Positions 18,951 through 26,318 of a stretch of 64,000 nucleotides of DNA are shown here, in pieces. Position numbers and translations under genes: made by a program. Source of the DNA: Pseudanabaena mucicola str. Chao 1806 (GTDB lineage: Bacteria > Cyanobacteriota > Cyanobacteriia > Pseudanabaenales > Pseudanabaenaceae); the NCBI RefSeq assembly GCF_030323025.1, contig NZ_CP097329.1, forward strand, positions 2,077,001-2,141,000, written 5' to 3'. A model generated the notes under the pieces. It was not told the origin of the DNA. It was given only the letters and a program-made list of their open reading frames with translations, and made no database searches. Position 1 is the first letter of the stretch. Every line of letters begins with the position of its first letter.

Positions 18951-19214
18951 CTATTTTTGATAATGAAATCGGCACTGAATAACGGTGACTTGACTTTCAT
19001 TGAAAGTATAAATAATCCGATGCTCCTGATTAATGCGTCTTGACCAATATCCTTGCAAATCAAACTTTAGTGGCTCAGGTTTTCCAATTCCCTTTGTGGG
19101 ATCTTTGCAAATTTCAAGACAAATTTGAATTATTTTTCTCAATAGTTTGATGTCGTTCTGCTGCCACCAATCCAAGTCTTTTAAAGCATTCTCAGTCCAA
19201 GTAAGCCTTAACAT
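18951..19214 (-). CDS. YoeB/Txe-family mRNA interferase toxin
   Basis: An 87-residue RelE-superfamily toxin of the Txe/YoeB type: LTWTENALKDLDWWQQNDIK, KGIGKPEPLKFDLQGYWSRR, INQEHRIIYTF and the final CRFHYQK. The catalytic set seen in YoeB (Glu in GKPEPL, Arg in SRRI, His and Tyr in RFHY) is present. YoeB binds ribosomes and cleaves mRNA. It overlaps its antitoxin gene by 23 bp, which is unusually long. Confidence 0.94.
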   Translation of the reverse strand: MLRLTWTENALKDLDWWQQNDIKLLRKIIQICLEICKDPTKGIGKPEPLKFDLQGYWSRRINQEHRIIYTFNESQVTVIQCRFHYQK

Positions 19215-19458
19215 CTATTTCTCTTACCCTTCCTTGTTCATGCTGAGAAATACCTTGATATAGGCGCTCTCTATTGGCTGGGTTGCTTAATAAATACAAT
19301 GTTTCCATTAAGCTGCTATATTCTCTTTCATCCAAAATCACAATGCTCTTCTCAGGTTCTTTATAAACTGAAATAACTTCATGATTTTGCAGAACTCTCT
19401 CAAAAATTTGTGCAAATTGAGTATTGCATTCTTGGAATGTGACTTGCTGTGTTGACAT
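19192..19458 (-). CDS. YefM/Phd-family antitoxin
   Basis: An 88-residue Phd/YefM protein: TFQECNTQFAQIFERVLQNH, EVISVYKEPEKSIVILDERE, YSSLMETLYLLSNPANRERL. These proteins dimerise, bind the operator with the N-terminal domain and neutralise YoeB with the disordered C-terminal tail. It is the first gene of its two-gene operon, preceded by an AT-rich gap that probably holds the autoregulated promoter. Confidence 0.93.
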   Translation of the reverse strand: MSTQQVTFQECNTQFAQIFERVLQNHEVISVYKEPEKSIVILDEREYSSLMETLYLLSNPANRERLYQGISQHEQGRVREIDVKAYLD

Positions 19459-19533
19459 GGCTTAATAGTCTCAGGTACAAGTTTGCATAATATTCTAACC
19501 TATGATCGTTTAAAGCATGATCTACTCACATTG

Positions 19534-19596
19534 CCCCCAATCAAATATCAATAAGCGATCGCCCCTTCATCTCCTAACCACAAAGCGATCTCTCCT
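19534..19596. repeat. HIP1-based repeat module 4
   Basis: A shortened and decayed module: CCCCCAATCAAATATCAATA, then GCGATCGCCCCTTCATCTCC and TAACCACAAAGCGATCTC. It marks the border between the yoeB-like module and the GIY-YIG/DUF6884 operon. No comparable module occurs between the five genes of that operon, which supports reading them as one unit. Confidence 0.75.
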
Positions 19597-19605
19597 AACT
19601 AAATC

Positions 19606-20241
19606 TTAACAAATGGCAAGACTAGCTAGGCTTTCAATATCTTTAGCCTCAAATGGCGTTTTATAAAGCTCATTTACTAACCATAAACCGCTCTTTACAA
19701 TTTTCTCTTTAGGTGAACTGTTGCCAAGCCAGCCATCGGATTGCTTACATTCATCGCACCAAGATAATGTTGAAATGAGTTTTGACTCAACTTCTATCCG
19801 TTTTGCTTTACTTGTTACCTCAAAAACAGTGAAAGAGAAATTTTCTCGAATATATTCACTGACCTGTTTTTCAATAACTTGCTGATATACAAAATCAATC
19901 AAATTTAGATACTTATCTTTTGCCTTTCTAGTCGTAAGATCAATATCCCAAAATTCAAGAAAAGGATCATTCTGTTTGTTTAGCAAAGCTCTACCAATAT
20001 TTTTTCTGAAAATACTCCGATCTTTATTTTCATTCAAAAAATGTTGTTGCAATCTCATAAAAAGCTGATTATTCCCAGTATGAGTACCTATCCGCACAAT
20101 CCGATCCTGTCCATGAGCTTTTTCGTTTTTTTCAAACAGAACATAGATTCCATTTAAGGGAATTTTTGACTTATCAAAAGGGAAGTAATGTCGCTCAAGA
20201 TTATTTGTAAGTTTATGAACTTCTGCACATTCATTACTCAT
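19606..20241 (-). CDS. GIY-YIG-like nuclease-domain protein
   Basis: A 211-residue protein with a recognisable GIY-YIG pattern: GIYVLFE (31-37), RIVRIGTHTG (48-57) in place of YIG, RLQQHF (64-69), a likely catalytic glutamate in RIEVESKLIS (about 152) and the late asparagine in WLGNSSP (about 174). GIY-YIG domains cut DNA. A cysteine pair, WCDEC (161-165), is extra. Its start overlaps the stop of the DUF6884 gene by 4 bp (ATGA), so the two are translated together. Function is unknown; a role in DNA metabolism or defence is inference from the domain and the island context. Confidence 0.75.
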   Translation of the reverse strand: MSNECAEVHKLTNNLERHYFPFDKSKIPLNGIYVLFEKNEKAHGQDRIVRIGTHTGNNQLFMRLQQHFLNENKDRSIFRKNIGRALLNKQNDPFLEFWDIDLTTRKAKDKYLNLIDFVYQQVIEKQVSEYIRENFSFTVFEVTSKAKRIEVESKLISTLSWCDECKQSDGWLGNSSPKEKIVKSGLWLVNELYKTPFEAKDIESLASLAIC

Positions 20242-20654
20242 GAAACTAGCTCTTTCAATTTTTGTAGTTGTTTTCCAATACCTAAGCCTTCTAGAGGAGT
20301 CTCTATATTTTTTAAATGCGGTAATAGATATCTTCTATATTTCTCACCTGCAAGAAATATAAAAATTGTTTCCTCAATAGAATAAATTTCACTAATTTGT
20401 TTTAAAACCTGATCAGCCCATAGCTTAACTTCATCTGCATACATATTATTGAGAGTTAGCTCGTATGGCTCAATTTCTTGATCTAAAGATAGTAGACCGT
20501 GCTTTGCTGAGAGAATGAAAATATTATCAGATTCTAGTTTTTGAGCATATTTAAGGTTGAGTTTAAAAAGTGTACTTATGTACAAATCTTTTGCTTTTGC
20601 TCGCTGCGATAATTTACGGCTCGCACATGAGATAAGAACTATGCTTTTAGTCAT
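20238..20654 (-). CDS. DUF6884-family protein
   Basis: A 138-residue protein with the DUF6884 signature: IVLISCASRKLSQRAKAKDL near the start, then FILSAKHGLLSLDQEIEPYE and LTL. The cysteine at position 10 and the SAKHGL loop are the most conserved points I recognise; they suggest an enzyme active site related to nucleotide or base chemistry, but no reaction is established. It overlaps the preceding small ORF by 8 bp and the GIY-YIG gene by 4 bp. Confidence 0.75.
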   Translation of the reverse strand: MTKSIVLISCASRKLSQRAKAKDLYISTLFKLNLKYAQKLESDNIFILSAKHGLLSLDQEIEPYELTLNNMYADEVKLWADQVLKQISEIYSIEETIFIFLAGEKYRRYLLPHLKNIETPLEGLGIGKQLQKLKELVS

Positions 20655-20817
20655 ATCTTTTCAATGATTGATAGTACGAGTAAGCCTCGTCACTAGAAAG
20701 TAACTCACCATCTTCTACTTCCTGCATCAACTTAGCCAAACCAAAATTTTCTAAAATTTCTTCGATTATGAATTTAATTTTTAACAAAAGACTAAGCTGC
20801 TTAATGAGCTTCTGCAT
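20647..20817 (-). CDS. Small hypothetical protein, possible antitoxin-like
   Basis: Read from the ATG at 20817 it gives 56 residues: a helical, hydrophobic N-terminal half and FGLAKLMQEVEDGELLSSDE then AYSYYQSLKRYD. I do not recognise the family with confidence. The start lies 17 bp inside the BrnA-like gene in another frame, and the stop overlaps the DUF6884 start (ATGACTAA). That placement suits a translationally coupled gene. A longer ORF from 20910 exists but would overlap the BrnA-like gene by 110 bp and is less likely. Confidence 0.5.
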   Translation of the reverse strand: MQKLIKQLSLLLKIKFIIEEILENFGLAKLMQEVEDGELLSSDEAYSYYQSLKRYD

Positions 20818-21046
20818 AAATTCGTAATGCTGCCGCGATTTTTTTCTCATAATCATCACTTTGTGATTGAAACCATGCAAGTGTTTGAGGATCGATTTGT
20901 ACAAGAGCATTCAATGAAGATACAGGCTTCCACCAGCGAGACTTATTGAAAAACTCCTCAGTCAAAGGAGGAACATCGGATGTATCAATTTCTGATTCTG
21001 ACAGAGCGTCTAGTTTAGCCCAATTCGTCTCTGAGGTATTGTTCAT
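20801..21046 (-). CDS. BrnA-like antitoxin without an adjacent BrnT
   Basis: An 81-residue protein with SESEIDTSDVPPLTEEFFNK, the BrnA hallmark, followed by VQIDPQTLAWFQSQSDDYEK and KIAAALRIYAEAH, a CopG-like DNA-binding tail. I chose the second ATG (21046), 4 bp after the HicB stop; an ATG at 21070 would overlap HicB. No BrnT gene lies next to it. It may be an orphan antitoxin serving as the operon's autorepressor, or a partner of an unknown toxin in the same operon. Confidence 0.8.
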   Translation of the reverse strand: MNNTSETNWAKLDALSESEIDTSDVPPLTEEFFNKSRWWKPVSSLNALVQIDPQTLAWFQSQSDDYEKKIAAALRIYAEAH

Positions 21047-21050
21047 GGCA

Positions 21051-21263
21051 TTATGCAGCAACTTCAACATAAGCGGAGTAGGTATAAGGCTTAGGACTTT
21101 CTAGCCCTTCTTCGATAAGACCATCGATATGAAACTCTATAGCCTCTTGTATATTTTGATTGACCTCTTCTATTGTTGCGCCAGTAGAAACACAGCCTAA
21201 AACATCTGGAGAATATGCAGAATAGCCTGTTTGCGTTTTTTCTATAACTACAAGATATTTCAT
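21051..21263 (-). CDS. HicB-family antitoxin-like protein, no adjacent HicA
   Basis: A 70-residue HicB-type protein (MKYLVVIEKTQTGYSAYSPD, VLGCVSTGATIEEVNQNIQE, AIEFHIDGLIEEG). HicB proteins have a partially degraded RNase H fold and normally neutralise HicA. No hicA is next to it. It is the first gene of the overlapping five-gene chain and probably follows the operon promoter, which would lie around 21264-21330. Confidence 0.85.
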   Translation of the reverse strand: MKYLVVIEKTQTGYSAYSPDVLGCVSTGATIEEVNQNIQEAIEFHIDGLIEEGLESPKPYTYSAYVEVAA

Positions 21264-21327
21264 TACTCTAGTCTTGCCTTATACTAGCCTTATTGTACTT
21301 GAATGCAAATACTATTGCGACATTTTT

Positions 21328-21522
21328 ATGAAAAGCAAAATAGCTATTCATCCAGATATTTGCAACGGGTGACCAGTAATTGCTAATACTCGGATTACAG
21401 TGCAGACGATAATCGAGTTTTTGGGCGCAGGTGATTCGATTGAAGAAGTCATTGAAGAATATCCATCTCTCACAAGGGAGGATATTTATGCCTGTATGCA
21501 ATTTGTGGCAAAGCAAAGCTAA
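21328..21522 (+). pseudogene. DUF433-family protein gene with in-frame stop
   Basis: The plus strand reads MKSKIAIHPDICNG, a TGA stop (21370-21372), then PVIANTRITVQTIIEFLGAG and DSIEEVIEEYPSLTREDIYA. This is a complete DUF433 protein (usually 70-80 residues) except that the basic residue of the G(K/R)P motif is replaced by a stop; a CGA to TGA change would explain it. DUF433 proteins are antitoxin-like partners of DUF5615 PIN toxins. No such toxin follows here. Confidence 0.85.
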
Positions 21523-21530
21523 CTCAGTAG

Positions 21531-21911
21531 TCATCGTTCATAGGGTTGAATAATTTTTAGATTAGGGATAACCCGATAATGTTTGACATTAAAAGTACAA
21601 AGAGTTTTATTTTTGCTAATGGCACAATGAGCAATTAACGCATCTAATAGCCCGATTCCATCAGAAAGGCGATATTTACTAAAATCTGCCAAAGCATTAT
21701 CGCAATCAGCCTCAGTCAACCAAATTAATGATAAAGGTGCAGTCAGCCTAAAAACTTGATTAACTTCTTGTTTGTTTTGACAATTTTGGATTAACTCCAT
21801 CACCACAAAACCTGACACACTGGGCAATTCTGATAATGTCGTAAACCATGCGATCGCAGGTTTATGACCCCTCAAAACATCGATCAGAATATCAGTATCT
21901 AAAACATACAT
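21531..21911 (-). CDS. vapC: VapC-family PIN-domain toxin
   Basis: A 126-residue PIN ribonuclease with the acidic residues in LDTDILIDVLRG, VMELIQN and IGLLDALIAHCAI. VapC toxins cleave tRNA or rRNA in a metal-dependent way. It follows its antitoxin gene by 9 bp. A decayed copy of its middle part lies 4.2 kb away at 17290-17478 in the same orientation, which implies an earlier tandem or segmental duplication of this locus. Confidence 0.93.
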   Translation of the reverse strand: MYVLDTDILIDVLRGHKPAIAWFTTLSELPSVSGFVVMELIQNCQNKQEVNQVFRLTAPLSLIWLTEADCDNALADFSKYRLSDGIGLLDALIAHCAISKNKTLCTFNVKHYRVIPNLKIIQPYER

Positions 21912-21920
21912 AAAATCACT

Positions 21921-22205
21921 TTATAGATGTTGGCGATGTTCTGCTGCATGACGAATTTGACGCGCATATTCTTGACTATCCTTAATCTCAGGACGCGAGT
22001 TAATTAGTCCTTCACTTTGCCAATAGCTCACTAATTCTGCACCAGATCTAGGCAGATTCTCAGAAGATTTTCTAACAGCCAGAAGTTGCAGAATATATTC
22101 TGGTAAAGACAAACTAATTTTCCCTGCTTCCACAGATAGCTCTTGTTCCAATTCTTGAGGTAAATCTAAAGAAATTGTCATAGTCTTAATTTGGGGATTT
22201 GGCAT
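21921..22205 (-). CDS. VapB-type antitoxin
   Basis: A 94-residue protein with a ribbon-helix-helix start (KTMTISLDLPQELEQELSVE) and a tail, LVSYWQSEGLINSRPEIKDS, QEYARQIRHAAE, of the sort found in antitoxins paired with PIN toxins in cyanobacteria. It is 9 bp upstream of vapC in the same operon. The N-terminal beta strand would bind the operator, and the tail would block the toxin. Confidence 0.85.
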   Translation of the reverse strand: MPNPQIKTMTISLDLPQELEQELSVEAGKISLSLPEYILQLLAVRKSSENLPRSGAELVSYWQSEGLINSRPEIKDSQEYARQIRHAAEHRQHL

Positions 22206-22230
22206 TGCTGTCTATTAATATAGCAAATAA

Positions 22231-22256
22231 AAAAAGCCCCGCATTGCGGGGCTTTT
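22231..22256. terminator. Rho-independent terminator of the RuBisCO operon
   Basis: AAAAAGCCCCGC, a 2-base AT loop and GCGGGGCTTTTT: a strong GC-rich stem with A and T runs on the two sides, so it can work in both directions. It lies 15 bp after the rbcS stop and 26 bp before the start codon of the vapB gene, which is read the same way. Confidence 0.92.
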
Positions 22257-22270
22257 TGGTTTGTTAGAGC

Positions 22271-22606
22271 TTAGTAACGAGCGCTGTTAGGCTTGTGTAC
22301 GATGAAGCTTTGGACTTGGCACTGCTTGATGTTGTCGAAAGCAACAACACGAATGAAAGAACCAGGATAGCTAGAACGGCAAGCTTGTACTTCGCTCAAA
22401 ACTTCTTGAGGAGTGGTGGCGTTGAATAGGGGCAACTTCCACATTGTCCAGTAGTGAAGTTCAGGAGCAGAATCTTCGTTAAATTCGATCGCTGCGTAGA
22501 AACCTTGTCTCAAGGTATACTCGATTTGACGAGTGATTTGAGCATCGCTCAAAGGGGGAAGATAAGAAAGAGTTTCGTAACGACGCTCTTTTGGTAAAGT
22601 TTGCAT
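22271..22606 (-). CDS. rbcS: RuBisCO small subunit
   Basis: A 111-residue form IB small subunit ([71 protein letters not shown]). It caps the large-subunit octamer to give the L8S8 enzyme that fixes carbon dioxide in the carboxysome. It is the last gene of rbcL-rbcX-rbcS, followed at once by a strong terminator. The start ATG is preceded by an AGGA-type site. Confidence 0.98.
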   Translation of the reverse strand: MQTLPKERRYETLSYLPPLSDAQITRQIEYTLRQGFYAAIEFNEDSAPELHYWTMWKLPLFNATTPQEVLSEVQACRSSYPGSFIRVVAFDNIKQCQVQSFIVHKPNSARY

Positions 22607-22646
22607 TATTTCCTCGCGATTGAAATTAAATTGCTATTGATTTGGG

Positions 22647-23135
22647 CTATTGATTTGCTTCAGTAGAAGCGTGATCGCCATCAACATCTGAGTCAGCAAC
22701 TGCTTCAAGAGGACTACTGAGGCTAGATTCTGGAATAGGTTCTTGAACTTTTATCTCAGCATCTAGATTCTCACATTCTGCATATCCTTCTGAAGCCTGA
22801 ACACTCATGATGCGCTCAAAATGTCGACGACGAAGCTGCATATTTGATTGTTGAATACCTGTACGAGTCATTTCTGGCAAAAAATCCAAAATCTCATTTG
22901 CGAGATGTTCGCGCACAGTCATCACTCGAAAAGCCATCTCTTGATGAACCTCAAAAAGGTCTTTAATATAAAGCTCACCATTTTGGAGTCTTTCGCGTGT
23001 CGAGAATTGGTTAAACCAGAGAGCTTTTAACTTATCCGTTTCTTCCAACTGCTCGGCGATCGTCTTAACAGCCTCGAAGGTCAAAAAATTGATCAACATA
23101 TTGGCTGTGGACTTAGTACTGCGCTTAATATCCAT
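22647..23135 (-). CDS. rbcX: RuBisCO assembly chaperone RbcX
   Basis: A 162-residue RbcX. The helical core (KSTANMLINFLTFEAVKTIA, YIKDLFEVHQEMAFRVMTVR, HLANEILDFLPEM, MQLRRRHFERI) is complete and binds the C-terminal tail of RbcL during assembly. Known RbcX proteins are about 125-140 residues; here an acidic tail rich in E, D and S (from about residue 120) adds 25-35 residues. It sits between rbcL and rbcS, and a perfect hairpin separates it from rbcL. Confidence 0.95.
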   Translation of the reverse strand: MDIKRSTKSTANMLINFLTFEAVKTIAEQLEETDKLKALWFNQFSTRERLQNGELYIKDLFEVHQEMAFRVMTVREHLANEILDFLPEMTRTGIQQSNMQLRRRHFERIMSVQASEGYAECENLDAEIKVQEPIPESSLSSPLEAVADSDVDGDHASTEANQ

Positions 23136-23157
23136 AGGCTCAATTCACCAAGAGTTT

Positions 23158-23192
23158 TACTATATTGTTTCGTGTTACGAAACAATATAGTA
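23158..23192. promoter_or_regulatory. Perfect 16-bp-stem hairpin between rbcL and rbcX
   Basis: TACTATATTGTTTCGT, a 3-base GTT loop and its exact reverse complement. There is no T run after it in the direction of transcription, so it is unlikely to be a full terminator. A role as RNA stabiliser, processing site or partial attenuator that keeps rbcL mRNA more abundant than rbcX-rbcS is plausible inference. Confidence 0.6.
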
Positions 23193-23205
23193 AGGAGCTA
23201 ATCGA

Positions 23206-24636
23206 TTAGAGAGTATCCATTGCTTCAAACTCGAACTTGATTTCCTTCCATAGTTCAAGAGCAGCATTCAATTCAGGAGACCAACGACCAGCTTCACGAA
23301 GAACGTCGCCGCCTTCACGCCAGAGGTTGCGACCTTCGTTACGAGCTTGGATACAAGCTTCGAGAGCAACACGGTTAGCGGTTGCACCAGGAGCAGCACC
23401 CCATGGGTGACCCAAAGTACCACCACCGAACTGTAAGCAAGAATCATCGCCGAAGATTTCCACGAGAGCAGGCATGTGCCATACGTGGATACCACCAGAA
23501 GCTACAGGGAGTACGCCAGGCATAGAAGCCCAATCTTGGGTGAAGTAGATACCACGAGTGCGATCTTGTTCAATGTGGTCTTCACGCATGAGGTCAACGA
23601 AGCCCATGGTGATTTCCTTTTCACCTTCGAGCTTACCAACAACGGTTCCAGAGTGGAGGTGGTCACCGCCAGACATACGGAGACACTTAGCCAAAACGCG
23701 GAAGTGAATCCCGTGGGTCTTTTGACGGTCGATAACAGCGTGCATTGCGCGGTGAATGTGCAATAGCAAGCCATTTTCACGACAATACTTAGCAAGAGAG
23801 GTGTTAGCTGTGAAACCACCAGTCAAGAAGTCATGCATGATGATAGGTGTGCCGATTTCCTTAGCGAAAGCTGCACGTTCCATCATTTGCTCAGATGTAG
23901 GTGCAGTTACGTTGAGGTAGTGACCCTTGATTTCGCCAGTTTCAGCTTGTGCTTTTTCGATTGCTTCTTGTACAAACAGGAAGCGATCGCGCCAGCGCAT
24001 GAAAGGCTGAGAGTTAATATTTTCGTCGTCTTTGGTGAAGTCTAGACCGCCGCGTAAGCACTCATATACTGCACGACCGTAGTTCTTCGCAGAAAGACCT
24101 AATTTAGGCTTAATGGTACAACCGAGGAGAGGACGACCATACTTGTTCAACTTGTCGCGCTCAACTTGGATACCGTGAGGTGGTCCTTGGAAAGTCTTGA
24201 GGTATGCGATGGGTACGCGGATGTCTTCTAGACGAAGTGCGCGGAGTGCTTTGAAACCGAATACGTTACCAACCAAGGAGGTGAGCAAGTTGGTGACGGA
24301 GCCTTCTTCAAACAAGTCGAGAGGATAGGCGATGTAAGCGATGTATTGGTTGTCTTCGTTGGGTACTGGTTCGACATCATAGCAACGACCTTTGTAGCGA
24401 TCGAGGTCGGTCAACAAGTCTGTCCATACAGTTGTCCAAGTACCTGTAGAAGATTCAGCAGCTACCGCAGCAGCAGCTTCTTCGGGAGGTACGCCTGGTT
24501 GAGGCACGAAGCGGAAAGCTGCGAGAAGGTCAGTATCTCTGGGAGTGTAATCGGGGGTATAGTACTTTAGTTTATAGTCCTGAACACCAGCGTCGTACCC
24601 AGCCTTAGCTTTAGACTGTGTTTTTGAGTAAGACAT
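23206..24636 (-). CDS. rbcL: RuBisCO large subunit (form IB)
   Basis: A 476-residue catalytic subunit. [20 protein letters not shown] starts the protein. The catalytic lysine region [18 protein letters not shown], the carbamylated lysine in [11 protein letters not shown] and the loop 6 and HIHRAMHAV regions are intact. I use the ATG at 24636 because it has an AGGAGA site 7 bases upstream and gives the family start; an upstream in-frame ATG at 24744 would add an unrelated 36 residues. It is the first gene of the operon. Confidence 0.98.
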   Translation of the reverse strand: MSYSKTQSKAKAGYDAGVQDYKLKYYTPDYTPRDTDLLAAFRFVPQPGVPPEEAAAAVAAESSTGTWTTVWTDLLTDLDRYKGRCYDVEPVPNEDNQYIAYIAYPLDLFEEGSVTNLLTSLVGNVFGFKALRALRLEDIRVPIAYLKTFQGPPHGIQVERDKLNKYGRPLLGCTIKPKLGLSAKNYGRAVYECLRGGLDFTKDDENINSQPFMRWRDRFLFVQEAIEKAQAETGEIKGHYLNVTAPTSEQMMERAAFAKEIGTPIIMHDFLTGGFTANTSLAKYCRENGLLLHIHRAMHAVIDRQKTHGIHFRVLAKCLRMSGGDHLHSGTVVGKLEGEKEITMGFVDLMREDHIEQDRTRGIYFTQDWASMPGVLPVASGGIHVWHMPALVEIFGDDSCLQFGGGTLGHPWGAAPGATANRVALEACIQARNEGRNLWREGGDVLREAGRWSPELNAALELWKEIKFEFEAMDTL

Positions 24637-25493
24637 TAATATCTCCTTACTAGAGTTAAATTGAGAATCGTTTAAATTTCCACCATTCGACCTATGGGCA
24701 GTTTGCTCCCGTGAGAGTGCGTAAGGCAAAAAATCATGCCTCAAGACTCAAAACGATGGTTGACAGTAATCAAGACTGAAAGGCAAGCTTTGGAACTGAA
24801 AAATGCGAAAAATTTTTGGTTCTGTGCATCACTGAGTCTTAAAACTGGGTTGCCCGCAAACTGCACGGGGCGCTGCAAAAAAACTGAAGAGGCAGAATCC
24901 AAGAGTCAAATCAGATATCTCTTTACTTGGCTTTTTGGTGCTGGCTCCTTGGTGGAACATTTTTTGCTTTATATAAGTTAATCCTATCAGGAATTCTTCG
25001 TGTGAAGCCCTTGAGTGATGTTTTTAATTTAAACATAAAGTGCGTATCTACATTTACTTTTTTTGAAAAATTTTTTTTGAAAAGTGCCTTTTCTGGTTAT
25101 AAATTCATATAAAAAATTTATATAACGCTAATAAGCTAGATATATCCTCTAGTACTTGTTTGTAATTGTTTTGAGCGAATCTGTTCGCTCAAGTTCTTGC
25201 TAGACAAGTAGTTTAGTAACAATGCATCAGTCAATTTGTATTAATAAAATTAAGTGTCTATTCTTTGATTTTGGAAATCAAATGGTACACTGTCAAACCA
25301 AAAAAGTTATGAATAGATGGCAATTTTAACAGTATTAAAACAATATTAGAAATCCTAATAGCAGATATATAAATAGAAAATCAATTATTTTGATTGGACT
25401 TTGTTATCAAGTTAGCCATCAATTTAAATAGAGTATTTCTACTCATTGCTATTATTGCCAAACTCAGAGGCGCTCGGAATGACTGAATAGGGT
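24637..25493. promoter_or_regulatory. Long rbcL upstream region
   Basis: About 860 bp without a convincing gene between rbcL and the DUF1350 gene. It must hold the rbc promoter. The part near 25000-25140 is extremely A/T-rich with long T runs. A small hairpin (TTGAGCGAA with its complement, 25171-25192) is visible. ORFs in 24736-25112 show no family features. I cannot place -10/-35 boxes or a LysR-type (CcmR/RbcR) site with confidence. Confidence 0.4.
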
Positions 25494-26255
25494 TTAGCGG
25501 ATTCGCTGATTCAGCCATAACAATAGTACTTGCTCTAGGGTGTGATTATTTTTGTGCATTTCCTGTTTGACCCATTGAGCGATCGCGTCAATAGCAGAGA
25601 AGCTTTCGCCTACTTTCCATTTGACATCAATGCCCATAGAGGTGAGGTGAGTACCTTCGAGGGTCTTTAGGTTTACTGTCTTTGGGAATTTTTGCTTGAG
25701 AAGATCTGCAAGGCTGAAAATCTCGTCAATATCATCATCGATAAACTTGATCAGTAAATTGTGAATGGTTTGGTAATTGGCGCTAACTAGCTGTTCAGTT
25801 TCCTTGGGAGTAGGGGTGAACTCCATCGTAGACATTTCAGGGATGGTGCTTGATAGTTCTTTAAAAAAAGGAATCGAGCGATCTGCGCTGTAGTTATTGT
25901 AGGCAATGTAAATATTACCAGCGCGGGTTGGCTTATATAGACTGTTAATTAATAGATGGATTTTGCAACCCATGCTATGTCCTATTCCAAATACGGGGAA
26001 ATAGTCGAGAAATAGTTTACTGCGTACCTTGCGAAAGGAAGTATGGACATCGCGGGCAATTTGGCGATGGTCAAAGGTGCTATTGAGGAATGGAGTTGCT
26101 ACGATCGCATAGTGATTCTCAGCAAGCTGTTCTAGCAAACGACTATAGGCAACCTGTGGGGCGGCAGCAAAAAATGCGCCACCAAGAAAGTGAATTACGC
26201 CCTTGGGTTTAGCTGGAGTTAAAACCCAATTTTCTTCTACCTGCTTCCATTGCAT
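25494..26255 (-). CDS. DUF1350 family protein (alpha/beta-hydrolase-like)
   Basis: A 253-residue protein of the DUF1350 family found in cyanobacteria and plastids. It has an alpha/beta-hydrolase look: GVIHFLGGAFFAAAPQVAYS at the start, YAIVATPFLNSTFDH, a nucleophile-elbow-like FGIGHSMGCKIH, and a late LKTLEGTHLTSMG that could supply the catalytic histidine. Its reaction is unknown. It diverges from the bile-acid-symporter-like gene to its right, with start codons about 60 bp apart. Confidence 0.88.
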   Translation of the reverse strand: MQWKQVEENWVLTPAKPKGVIHFLGGAFFAAAPQVAYSRLLEQLAENHYAIVATPFLNSTFDHRQIARDVHTSFRKVRSKLFLDYFPVFGIGHSMGCKIHLLINSLYKPTRAGNIYIAYNNYSADRSIPFFKELSSTIPEMSTMEFTPTPKETEQLVSANYQTIHNLLIKFIDDDIDEIFSLADLLKQKFPKTVNLKTLEGTHLTSMGIDVKWKVGESFSAIDAIAQWVKQEMHKNNHTLEQVLLLWLNQRIR

Positions 26256-26318
26256 AGTCTTAGCTACTATTTGTGTTTTACAATTCTTTACATCTTCCTT
26301 ATCTTAATCAATTCGCCC

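Noticed and set aside
17467-19596. Possible CRISPR array from recurring GCGATCGC units
   Set aside because: Unit lengths are irregular, the same two spacer sequences recur, and the octamer is the dispersed HIP1 site. No cas genes are nearby.
21268-21534. An 88-codon minus-strand ORF
   Set aside because: It is the complement of the DUF433 pseudogene on the plus strand, whose conserved sequence is convincing; the minus-strand translation shows no family features.
24637-24744. An in-frame start extending rbcL by 36 codons
   Set aside because: The extension has no RuBisCO similarity, and the ATG at 24636 has a good AGGAGA site and gives the standard N-terminus.
24736-25112. Two plus-strand ORFs upstream of rbcL (81 and 61 codons)
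   Set aside because: No ribosome-binding site or recognisable composition; they overlap each other and the A/T-rich control region.
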